A stretch of DNA of 35,377 bases from an uncultured Alphaproteobacteria bacterium (GTDB taxonomy: Bacteria; Pseudomonadota; Alphaproteobacteria; HIMB59), in the NCBI GenBank assembly GCA_902613185.1, contig CACMGP010000002.1, positions 1 to 35,377 on the forward strand, in the 5' to 3' direction. Below are positions 16,554 to 23,541 of this stretch, piece by piece; position 1 is the first letter of the stretch, and every line of letters starts with the position of its first letter. Both the position numbers and the translations under genes were made by a program. The notes beneath the pieces are model-generated. The model did not search any database. It was not told where the DNA came from and was given only the letters and a program-made list of their open reading frames with translations.

Positions 16554-17842
16554 TAATATTTATTAGCTATAGGTAGATCTTCAGCGGGAAACAAGGAAAT
16601 CACTTGGCATCCTTTATCAGTAACAATCAATTCTTCTTCAATTCGCGCGGCAGAATAACCATCTTTTGCAGGACAGTAGGTTTCAAGAGCAAAAACCATT
16701 CCTTCTTTAATTTCGTCAGGTGAGTCCATTGAAACCAATCTACTGATTATTGGTCTTTCATGAATTGCCAAACCTAAACCATGTCCAAACTGTAATGCGA
16801 ATGCTGACATTTCATTTGCAAAACCAAATTCCTCAGCCTTCGGCCATACTGATGCAATTTTATCTGTAGATACTCCAGGTTTTACAAGTTCAATGGCTTT
16901 GTCTAGCCACTCTCGACATTGCTTGTAGGCATCATTTTGAGAGTCTGATGCCCGTCCAATATTGAAGGTTCTATAATAACAGGTCCTGTAGCCCATATAA
17001 GATTGAAGTATGTCAAAGAAAGCTTGATCACCAGGTCTAAAAATTCTATCTGTAAAATTATGTGGATGCGGATTACATCTTTCGCCTGAAATGGCATTTA
17101 TTGCTTCAACATCATCTGAACCAAGTTCGTATAAAAGCTTATTTGCATTGGCAACTATTTGGGCTTCACTAACGCCAGGCTTCATAGTCTCATAAATTTG
17201 ATGATAAGTTGCATCAACCATCGATGCAGCCTGGTTTAATAACATTAGCTCATCTCTTGATTTTATTTCCCTGGCTTCAAGAAGAATTTGCTGTCCATCA
17301 ATTATCTCTAAACCCTCTGCTTGAAGAGCAAACATCATTGCTGGTTCAACAAGATCCACACCTACGGGTTCATTTGCTACTCCCTTCTCATTTAACATTG
17401 ATTTTATTTCTTTTGCAGCATTTTTCATTAATCCTGCATCAGGATGAACTGTACCCCTTAAGCCTACCATCCCTGCCTTCCAATTTTCTTTTGGAAGCCA
17501 AGGCGAAAATAATTGGTGATGTTTAGCAGCTGAACCGAAATCCCACAGCACAGGATCATGGTCTTGAGCTAATAGAGAATATCTACATATTTTGTCTCTT
17601 GACCACTCTCCAATAACTGTGCTTGTGAGATATCTGATGTTGTTATTATCAAAACAAAGGAGTGAACCGGCTTTTGAATTTTTTAGAGCCTCTCTAGCTC
17701 TTCCCAGTCTATATTTGTGAAGTCTAGGAAAGTTAATTCTCTCTTCATAATCTACATTTGTTCTTCCATGTGATGGTACTCTTCTATGCCAATCGTAATT
17801 TGGATTTATATCTTCAGGTTTTATGATTGAAGGTTCGCTCAT
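16553..17842 (-). CDS. M24 (creatinase/prolidase-fold) family protein
   Basis: This is a 429-residue 'pita-bread' fold protein with an N-terminal creatinase-like domain (to about 190) and a C-terminal M24 domain. Metal-site candidates by alignment to prolidase are D277 (FFDI), H354 (GHGLG), E387 (ALETY) and E402 (RIEEEL), with the proton-shuttle-type H361 (IHERP). The second aspartate, expected 11 residues after D277, is C288 (TCYYRT). It is therefore not a standard two-metal aminopeptidase. Relatives with altered metal sites include creatinase, ectoine hydrolase and the DMSP lyase DddP. Its setting between an SDR and E1-alpha suggests that it prepares a small substrate. Function is open. Confidence 0.8.
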   Translation of the reverse strand: MSEPSIIKPEDINPNYDWHRRVPSHGRTNVDYEERINFPRLHKYRLGRAREALKNSKAGSLLCFDNNNIRYLTSTVIGEWSRDKICRYSLLAQDHDPVLWDFGSAAKHHQLFSPWLPKENWKAGMVGLRGTVHPDAGLMKNAAKEIKSMLNEKGVANEPVGVDLVEPAMMFALQAEGLEIIDGQQILLEAREIKSRDELMLLNQAASMVDATYHQIYETMKPGVSEAQIVANANKLLYELGSDDVEAINAISGERCNPHPHNFTDRIFRPGDQAFFDILQSYMGYRTCYYRTFNIGRASDSQNDAYKQCREWLDKAIELVKPGVSTDKIASVWPKAEEFGFANEMSAFALQFGHGLGLAIHERPIISRLVSMDSPDEIKEGMVFALETYCPAKDGYSAARIEEELIVTDKGCQVISLFPAEDLPIANKY

Positions 17843-18646
17843 TTATTGAATTACCATTCCTCCATCAATCATAAGTATTTGTCCTGTCATGTAATCAGAC
17901 TCACTAGACGCTAAAAATGATGCTGTGCCCACGACGTCTTCAGGATAGGAATACCTCTTCATCAAAATCATATTCTCTGCAATTGAGTCCATCGACTCTC
18001 CGGGTTTATCGAATTTTCCAATTGCAACTAAATCTTTATCTAGTTGCTCCCATAACTCTGTTCTTACTACGCCAGGGCCATATCCATTAACGGTAATGCC
18101 ATGCTCAACTAAACTTTTTGCACCACCTTTTATTAAAGCAGCTATGGCATGTTTGCTCATTCCATAAACCACAACATCATCAAAAGTTTCCCTGGATAAA
18201 ATAGAAGCTACATGAATAATTTTATATGGTTCTTTTTGTTTACCTTGTTTAATCATTTGCCGAGCTTGTTCTTGCATACCTAAAAGAGCTCCTCGAACAT
18301 TTATATCCATAATAAAATCATAATTTTCCTCAGTTATATCCATGAAGAAGAGTGGTTTGTTTACTCCAGCATTATTTATAGAAACATTAAGACTACCAAA
18401 ATTTTCAACTGTTGCTTTTACAGCAGCTATGTGATCTTCACGATTTCTCACGTCTACTTTACATGAAATAGCCTCACCTCCAGCTGACCTAATTCTCTCT
18501 TCAACCTCTTTACAACCGTCAAGGTTTACATCTGTTAGACAAATTTTGGCTCCTTGGGCAGCAAAGTGCTCACCTACTGCAGCGCCCATACCTTGTGCAG
18601 CTCCAGTAATTAGGACATTTTTCCCTTTTAGTCTCTCTTTATCCAT
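17843..18646 (-). CDS. SDR oxidoreductase, 2,3-butanediol/acetoin reductase type
   Basis: This classical short-chain dehydrogenase of 267 residues has the cofactor motif TGAAQGMG at 14-21, NNAG at 91-94 and the catalytic triad S148, Y161, K165. The C-terminal half strongly recalls acetoin reductase/butanediol dehydrogenase (BudC): GITVNGYGPGVV, TELWEQLD, then SDYMTGQILMIDGG. Given acetoin-dehydrogenase-like E1 genes downstream, a ketol or diol substrate is plausible; sorbitol- or galactitol-type activity is an alternative. It is the first gene after a 69-base gap that holds a promoter candidate, an operator-like palindrome and a good Shine-Dalgarno (GGAGG). It probably heads a sub-operon. Confidence 0.87.
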   Translation of the reverse strand: MDKERLKGKNVLITGAAQGMGAAVGEHFAAQGAKICLTDVNLDGCKEVEERIRSAGGEAISCKVDVRNREDHIAAVKATVENFGSLNVSINNAGVNKPLFFMDITEENYDFIMDINVRGALLGMQEQARQMIKQGKQKEPYKIIHVASILSRETFDDVVVYGMSKHAIAALIKGGAKSLVEHGITVNGYGPGVVRTELWEQLDKDLVAIGKFDKPGESMDSIAENMILMKRYSYPEDVVGTASFLASSESDYMTGQILMIDGGMVIQ

Positions 18647-18663
18647 AAATTTCCTCCGAGTTT

Positions 18664-18669
18664 ATTATA
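18664..18669 (-). promoter_or_regulatory. Candidate -10 element of the SDR sub-operon
   Basis: TATAAT is read on the minus strand, followed within a few bases by the GGAGG ribosome-binding site of the SDR gene. The centre of the operator-like palindrome lies 39 bp upstream of this hexamer, the same distance as at the SBP promoter. Confidence 0.45.
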
Positions 18670-18676
18670 TAATATG

Positions 18677-18700
18677 TATTTGAATTACTGACTTCAAATA
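18677..18700. repeat. Second inverted repeat overlapping the operator edge
   Basis: TATTTGAA (18677-18684) and TTCAAATA (18693-18700) form a perfect 8-bp inverted repeat with an 8-base spacer. Its half-site shares the TTCAAATA core with the neighbouring palindrome and could be an auxiliary binding site. Confidence 0.4.
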
Positions 18701-18716
18701 TATTCAAAATGAATAT
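18700..18716. promoter_or_regulatory. Operator-like palindrome, copy 1
   Basis: ATATTCAAAATGAATAT is made of perfect 7-bp arms around a three-base AAA centre. It sits between the second permease gene (ending in its stop codon) and the SDR gene, about 54 bases upstream of the SDR start. Near-identical sites occur at 23495 and 27012, each at another promoter of the sugar/inositol genes. Confidence 0.65.
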
Positions 18717-19750
18717 TATCTACCTAAAGCCGATCTCTTTTTTTCCAGCAAAGATGTTTTTCGTTCATCAATTGTGGCAAGCAGACTTTTCCTAGCTTGC
18801 CGCGAGTCAAATACCCTAGACATAGTTTGGAAAACTATAACGATTACCAAAAGCACTGATGTAAATAATTGAACAAAATGAACCTGAAGTGCATAGAATA
18901 CGAGACCAGTATTTAAAAAATTAACTGTTAAAGCTCCGATAGCAGCTCCTAAAACACCACCCTTTCCCCCTAGTATACTCACACCTCCAACAAAAGCTGC
19001 TACAGTTCCTGCTAAAAGAAGGTATTGCAGTCCTAAGCCTTGAGCCGTTCCTGATTTCAAACCAATTACAGTTCCAGCAAAACCGGCACAAAAACCTGAT
19101 AGCGCAAAAGCTATAATCATTGGGCGTCTTAAAGGTATACCTGCAGTAAGTGCTTCTTTTCTTGCACCACCGATCGCATATATTTCTCTTCCATATTTTG
19201 TGTAACGCATAAAAATTCCTACACAAATGAATATGAAGATAACCGTTAGGCTAGCAGGAGAAAAATACATTAAAACTTTAGTAGTAATAAAATCAGGAAC
19301 TCTAAAATCTGTTAACATAACCGTTTTTTCTTCAGCAATTAGTAAAGCCACACCTCTAAGCAACATTAGCGTACCAACTGTAATCACAATCGCTCTTATT
19401 CTTATGAAAGCTATAACAAAACCTTGTGTTGCACCGATTAAAGTTGAAACTGAAAGTCCTATAATCATCGCTAATGGGGCGCCTAAGGGGTCTGTTAATT
19501 TTACAACTATCACAGCGCATAGGGCTGCGTTGGACCCAATTGATAAATCAATTTCTCCAGCAATTATACAAATTGTTAATGCTAAACCTACAAGACCCAA
19601 GACTGCAAACCTTTCAAGAATAGCGAAACTAATATTGTGGCTAAAGAAAACTTCAATATTAATTGCAAAGAATACGTAAACACAAAATGATAATAAGATT
19701 GCAAAAGAGAGATCTACATCTTTAGTAATCTTTTTTATAAAATTTTCCAT
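18716..19750 (-). CDS. Sugar ABC transporter permease (RbsC type), second permease
   Basis: This is a 344-residue inner-membrane permease with about eight to ten hydrophobic segments. The family motif GEIDLSIGSNAALCA is near residue 65 and AFVGGVSILGGKGGVLGA near 255, both hallmarks of the ribose/rhamnose/autoinducer-2 permease family. It follows the first permease with a one-base overlap (base 19750). Systems with two different RbsC-type permeases include Lsr (AI-2) and RhaPQ (rhamnose), so a heterodimeric channel is likely. The C-terminal tail is rich in Arg and Lys. Confidence 0.92.
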   Translation of the reverse strand: MENFIKKITKDVDLSFAILLSFCVYVFFAINIEVFFSHNISFAILERFAVLGLVGLALTICIIAGEIDLSIGSNAALCAVIVVKLTDPLGAPLAMIIGLSVSTLIGATQGFVIAFIRIRAIVITVGTLMLLRGVALLIAEEKTVMLTDFRVPDFITTKVLMYFSPASLTVIFIFICVGIFMRYTKYGREIYAIGGARKEALTAGIPLRRPMIIAFALSGFCAGFAGTVIGLKSGTAQGLGLQYLLLAGTVAAFVGGVSILGGKGGVLGAAIGALTVNFLNTGLVFYALQVHFVQLFTSVLLVIVIVFQTMSRVFDSRQARKSLLATIDERKTSLLEKKRSALGR

Positions 19751-20790
19751 TATTCCTGAGCCCTACTTCCTTTAGCAAATAAACCAAAAACAATGATACT
19801 AAACACGATCATTAAGCCCACACCAACTATTCTAGGTCCACTATTAAATCCTTGTAAAACCATCATATTATCAACCATAGCAATAAAAATTGCTCCCAAA
19901 CTAGTTCTTAAAGTAGATCCATAACCACCCATTATTGAATTTCCACCAACCATGACAGTTGCTATAACGAGTATTGTCATATCACCTGATGATCCAAATT
20001 CTGCAGAAAAATAATTAGATTGAGCACTATCCATTTGAGCAACAAAAGCTACTGCAACAAATGCACAACAAACAGAACAGATTGTGAAAACAATTATTGC
20101 CATGGAAAAATTTTCATGGCCAGTGGCTTTTCCAGCAGCTTTGTTTGCTCCAACTAAATAAACTTTCCTTCCAAAATTTGTATGTCTTAAAACTATCTCA
20201 GCTGCAATGGCAATTAAAATAAAAGACCATGTGATACTTGGAAGACCCAAAAAAGAACCAGTTCCTAACCATTCTGCATCATGAGGTCTAGTAAAGTTTA
20301 TTACAAGGTTATCACTCCACCATGCACCAATACCATATAGGATGCCTGCTCCACCTAATGTTACTACAATTGGGTTTCCTCCCATTCCAACAAAATATCC
20401 TTGTATTACTCCACTTACGACACCTACTGCTAAAGCAGCTAATAGTGAAACTAAAAAGTTTCCTGCAAGATCCGGTGATCCAAAACCAGTAGCCATACCC
20501 ATGGCAAACGTAACACCACAAATTGATGCTGTTTCTTTTAATGACAATAAAAAAAAATTTCCTGACAAAGTTACAAATGTAAGTCCTATAGCCATAATGC
20601 CATATAGTGCTGCATCTCTGATAATTGCTTTAAAATTGGTTATTGTTAAATAATTTTCTGTGAAAAAAATTCCATATATAAACATCACAGCAAAAAGTGA
20701 CAACAAAATAGCAAGAAGTGTGCGATCTTTATAGAATTGTAGAAATTTTGCAGAAAAAGGTAATTGATTATTTTCGATGATAGCACTCAT
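19750..20790 (-). CDS. Sugar ABC transporter permease (RbsC type), first permease
   Basis: This 346-residue multi-span membrane protein is related to the next permease but clearly distinct. The motif after the second helix is LSGNFFLLSLKETASICG, where the usual (E/D)IDLSVG core of the family is altered. The C-terminal loop VMVGGNSIMGGYGSTLRTS matches the family. It overlaps the ATPase gene by four bases (ATGA type). The altered first motif suggests that the two permeases are not equivalent. Substrate is unknown; a sugar or polyol is likely from the surrounding genes. Confidence 0.9.
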   Translation of the reverse strand: MSAIIENNQLPFSAKFLQFYKDRTLLAILLSLFAVMFIYGIFFTENYLTITNFKAIIRDAALYGIMAIGLTFVTLSGNFFLLSLKETASICGVTFAMGMATGFGSPDLAGNFLVSLLAALAVGVVSGVIQGYFVGMGGNPIVVTLGGAGILYGIGAWWSDNLVINFTRPHDAEWLGTGSFLGLPSITWSFILIAIAAEIVLRHTNFGRKVYLVGANKAAGKATGHENFSMAIIVFTICSVCCAFVAVAFVAQMDSAQSNYFSAEFGSSGDMTILVIATVMVGGNSIMGGYGSTLRTSLGAIFIAMVDNMMVLQGFNSGPRIVGVGLMIVFSIIVFGLFAKGSRAQE

Positions 20791-22295
20791 AGGTTTGTCT
20801 CGTTAAATGGGTCAGTAATCTCTTTAAGAATAAGAGGTGTTTTAATTTTTTCTAATCGGTGTTCATCAATCATCATTCCTCTATAAAATGTAATCACCCT
20901 GTCAGGAAGATATGTGATTTCTTGGATATCAGTTGAGGCAAAAATAATTGTAATTCCCCTTGCTGCTAATTCTCTCATTCTTTGATATATCTCTGATTTA
21001 GCACCAACATCAACACCTCTTGTCGGCTCATTCACAAGCAATACATCGGGCTTAATTGAAAGCCATTTTCCTAATGCTACTTTTTGTTGATTTCCGCCAC
21101 TTAAAAGACCTGACTCATCGTGCATTCTTTTGACATCAATTAAGAACTCTTTTGCTAAATTTTTGGAATAATTATCCTCAGAACTGCCAAAGTTAAAACC
21201 ATATTTTGATATAGCACCAAGTGCTGGGGATGTTAAATTCTCAAATATTGGACGTCCAAGAAAAAGACCATCTTTTTTTCTATCGGAGGAGCAATATGCG
21301 ATTTTTTTCTTTATAGCATGACTTGGTGATTTTGGTAAAAAGGTTTCACCGTTCAAAGTGAGTGAACCTGATCTAGATTGAAGTGCGCCTGCTATGGAGG
21401 CTAATACTTCACCTGCTCCACTACCAAGTTGCCCAGAGAGTCCAAGTATCTCTCCCTTGAAGGCTGAAAAACTAACCGGCTCTAAAACGCCATCAGGCCA
21501 AAGTTCTTTTACTTCTAATTTTGGATCATCACTTATATGGTCAGCTTTTGATGGGAACATATTTGCCAATTCTCTTCCAAGCATAATTTCAACTAGTTTA
21601 TTTACATCAATATCTTTAGTTTCTTGAATACCTTGACTTACTCCATCTCTTAATATTGTTATTCTTTTTGTAATCTTAAAAATTTCGTCCAGTCTATGAC
21701 TTACATATATTATTGATTTACCATTTGCTGCAAGACGCTCAACCATTTCTAAAATTCTTCGACTCTCTGCTTCACCCAACGCAGCTGTAGGCTCATCTAA
21801 AATTAAAATTTTTGCTTCTCTCGAAATTAATCTAGCTACTTCTACCAAATGTTGTTCACCAACAGATAATAAATTTATTCTAGTAGTTGGGTCTACTTCA
21901 GTTAATCCAACTTCATCAAGATATGGGCGTGCCATCTTTGCTAATGTATTAAGAGTGGCAAATTTTTTTACTTTAGCCCCAGTAAGAAAAATATTTTCTG
22001 CAACTGACATATTAGGAATCAAGCTTAATTCTTGTTGAGCAATAGCTATGCCAGACTCCTCTGCTTGTGAAGGCGTTTCAAATTTTACTTCTTTACCATT
22101 GATTTGATAGCTGCCTTTAAAACCTGGGTCAAATCCACTTATAATTTTTACAAGAGTTGATTTTCCAGCTCCATTTTCTCCAACTAGTCCCATAATTTCA
22201 CCTTCATTTATCTCAAAATTTGCCTCTTTTAGAGCCTGTATTGCACCAAAAGTCCTGGAAACTTTTGAAATTTTGAGAATTGGATTTGTGGACAT
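20787..22295 (-). CDS. Sugar ABC transporter ATP-binding protein (RbsA type, two ABC domains)
   Basis: This is a 502-residue fused double ATPase. In domain 1, Walker A GENGAGKST is at 39-47, the signature is LSVGEQHLVEVAR and Walker B is ILILDEPTAAL. In domain 2 the Walker A is degenerate (GQLGSGAGEV), as usual in RbsA, whereas the signature LLSGGNQQKVALGKWL and Walker B VLLVNEPTRG are intact. It powers import through the two RbsC-type permeases encoded next. An intergenic hairpin separates it from the binding-protein gene upstream, which fits the usual excess of binding protein over membrane components. Confidence 0.95.
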   Translation of the reverse strand: MSTNPILKISKVSRTFGAIQALKEANFEINEGEIMGLVGENGAGKSTLVKIISGFDPGFKGSYQINGKEVKFETPSQAEESGIAIAQQELSLIPNMSVAENIFLTGAKVKKFATLNTLAKMARPYLDEVGLTEVDPTTRINLLSVGEQHLVEVARLISREAKILILDEPTAALGEAESRRILEMVERLAANGKSIIYVSHRLDEIFKITKRITILRDGVSQGIQETKDIDVNKLVEIMLGRELANMFPSKADHISDDPKLEVKELWPDGVLEPVSFSAFKGEILGLSGQLGSGAGEVLASIAGALQSRSGSLTLNGETFLPKSPSHAIKKKIAYCSSDRKKDGLFLGRPIFENLTSPALGAISKYGFNFGSSEDNYSKNLAKEFLIDVKRMHDESGLLSGGNQQKVALGKWLSIKPDVLLVNEPTRGVDVGAKSEIYQRMRELAARGITIIFASTDIQEITYLPDRVITFYRGMMIDEHRLEKIKTPLILKEITDPFNETNL

Positions 22296-22331
22296 ATTAA
22301 AAGAGATTGTACACCTTTTTTATTTATTAAC

Positions 22332-22360
22332 TACACACAGGGATGGTTCCCCTGTGTGTA
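22332..22360 (-). terminator. Hairpin between binding-protein and ATPase genes
   Basis: ACACACAGGG and CCCTGTGTGT form a perfect 10-bp stem with a 7-base loop, extended by one T-A pair. On the transcribed strand no T-run follows, so it is more likely an mRNA-stabilising or partial-attenuation element protecting the binding-protein message than a full terminator. Confidence 0.75.
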
Positions 22361-22385
22361 AAAATTATTATGAAGAGACTAAAGC

Positions 22386-23429
22386 TTAGTCCCAAGCACC
22401 TGAGCAAAGCTCGTTGATGCCATATAACTTACCATCAAAGCCTCTAAGTGCTGTGAAGTCCATAGTGGCACCAGTCACTGAAGGGTTAGGCGTAAAGTTA
22501 ATGTAGTTTGCTAGCTTACCGTTCTCCATGTACTCTTTAACAAGAGCTATAGCTAATTGACCTTCATGAAGAGGTGATTGTAGAGTAGTACCAAATTGCT
22601 TTCCATCAGTAATCATCTGCTTATCACCGTTACACACAGTACCAACTGTAATGACAGCATCACTATCTACACTGCCACTTTTGCCAGTACCTGCATACCA
22701 GTCAACATTATAACCAGCTTCTTCTAAAGCCTTAATACCACCAGTTAAGATAGCGTCGTCCATACCATATACAAAATGAATTCCCTGATCTTTAACTTTA
22801 GCTATTAGCTTAGCTGCTCCTTTATAACCGTTAGCCTGTCCAAATCCCTCACCGATGTCACCGATAAGATTTAAGTCAGTTCCAGCGATAGCTTGTTTGA
22901 AAGCATTTATTGATAAGCCATATCCACCGTAAGAATGAGGATATGATAATGCAATTACATTATATCCATCTCCACCAGCAGCTTGTTTCATCTTCATAGC
23001 TTTAACCATCATCTCACCTGCGTTATAAGCGCGAAGACTATCATCTGGTCCGGCATATCCAAAGATGAATGCTTTATCTTGCTCATTAGGTAACTGATTG
23101 ATTTTTAAAACTGGTACTCCAGTTTTAGCAAGCTTTCTTAACGAACCTAAACCCGCAACAGCATCAGGTGGCCACCAAATAAATACATCAGGTAGTGCGC
23201 CACTTGACAAGTATTGTTCTACTTGTTGGTTTTGCTCTGCTTGGTTATAGTTGTTTTCAAAAACAGTAATATCATAGCCATATTGCTCTGCTGTAGCTTT
23301 AATACCTTTAACGAACGCACCAACATAAGCCTCAGATGATGCAGCATTAAAAGAAACGATTTCAACTGCTTTAGCTGAACCGAAAGAAAAGCACATTAGA
23401 ACAGCTAATACTTTTATTAGTTTGTTCAT
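22386..23429 (-). CDS. Periplasmic sugar-binding protein (type I, RbsB-like)
   Basis: This is a 347-residue solute-binding protein with a signal peptide cleaved probably after A21 (SAKA). The mature part has the type I periplasmic-binding fold (FVKGIKATAEQYGYD, ALPDVFIWWPPDAVAG, FVYGMDDAILTGGIKALEEAG). Three cysteines remain, of which two near the C-terminal half could pair. A strong Shine-Dalgarno (AGGAGG) precedes the ATG. Codons look cleaner and GC is slightly higher than in neighbours, as is common for highly expressed binding proteins. It heads the long catabolic block and is divergent from the HTH-SBP regulator gene across a 112-base promoter region containing the operator-like palindrome. 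Confidence 0.94.
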   Translation of the reverse strand: MNKLIKVLAVLMCFSFGSAKAVEIVSFNAASSEAYVGAFVKGIKATAEQYGYDITVFENNYNQAEQNQQVEQYLSSGALPDVFIWWPPDAVAGLGSLRKLAKTGVPVLKINQLPNEQDKAFIFGYAGPDDSLRAYNAGEMMVKAMKMKQAAGGDGYNVIALSYPHSYGGYGLSINAFKQAIAGTDLNLIGDIGEGFGQANGYKGAAKLIAKVKDQGIHFVYGMDDAILTGGIKALEEAGYNVDWYAGTGKSGSVDSDAVITVGTVCNGDKQMITDGKQFGTTLQSPLHEGQLAIALVKEYMENGKLANYINFTPNPSVTGATMDFTALRGFDGKLYGINELCSGAWD

Positions 23430-23458
23430 ATTGATCCTCCTAATATCCTTATCTTTAA

Positions 23459-23464
23459 ATTATC
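23459..23464 (-). promoter_or_regulatory. Candidate -10 element of the sugar-binding-protein gene
   Basis: GATAAT is read on the minus strand. The operator-like palindrome centre (23503) is 39 bp upstream. A small hairpin (AGAGAT / ATCTCT, 23477-23491) lies between them, near the expected -35 position. Confidence 0.35.
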
Positions 23465-23494
23465 TATGATTTATTAAGAGATTTAATCTCTAAT

Positions 23495-23511
23495 ATATTC
23501 AAATTGAATAT
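23495..23511. promoter_or_regulatory. Operator-like palindrome, copy 2
   Basis: ATATTCAAATTGAATAT is made of perfect 8-bp arms around one central base. It lies between the divergent binding-protein gene (start 23429) and regulator gene (start 23542). It sits far upstream of the former's -10 but overlaps the expected -35 of the latter, the arrangement expected of a regulator that controls a target and itself from one site. Confidence 0.7.
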
Positions 23512-23522
23512 TTTAATGAATT

Positions 23523-23528
23523 TATAAT
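23523..23528 (+). promoter_or_regulatory. Candidate -10 element of the HTH-SBP regulator gene
   Basis: A perfect TATAAT lies 13 bases before the ATG at 23542. The predicted leader is only about seven bases and has no Shine-Dalgarno (the region reads AATCCCCTCAA). Confidence 0.5.
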
Positions 23529-23541
23529 ATAATCCCCTCAA

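Noticed and set aside
17209-17526. 105-codon open frame antisense to the M24 gene, rich in Leu/Pro
   Set aside because: Composition is typical of a reverse-strand shadow frame; the M24 gene on the other strand is clearly real.
16553-17842. Calling the M24 protein a DMSP lyase (DddP)
   Set aside because: Length and fold agree, but the double-Asp metal segment and the flanking active-site residues of DddP are not matched; the evidence is insufficient for that function.
19227-19679. 150-codon open frame antisense to a permease gene
   Set aside because: It is a shadow of the permease's codon pattern. It has no ribosome-binding site and no recognisable domain, and it lies wholly inside a well-supported gene.
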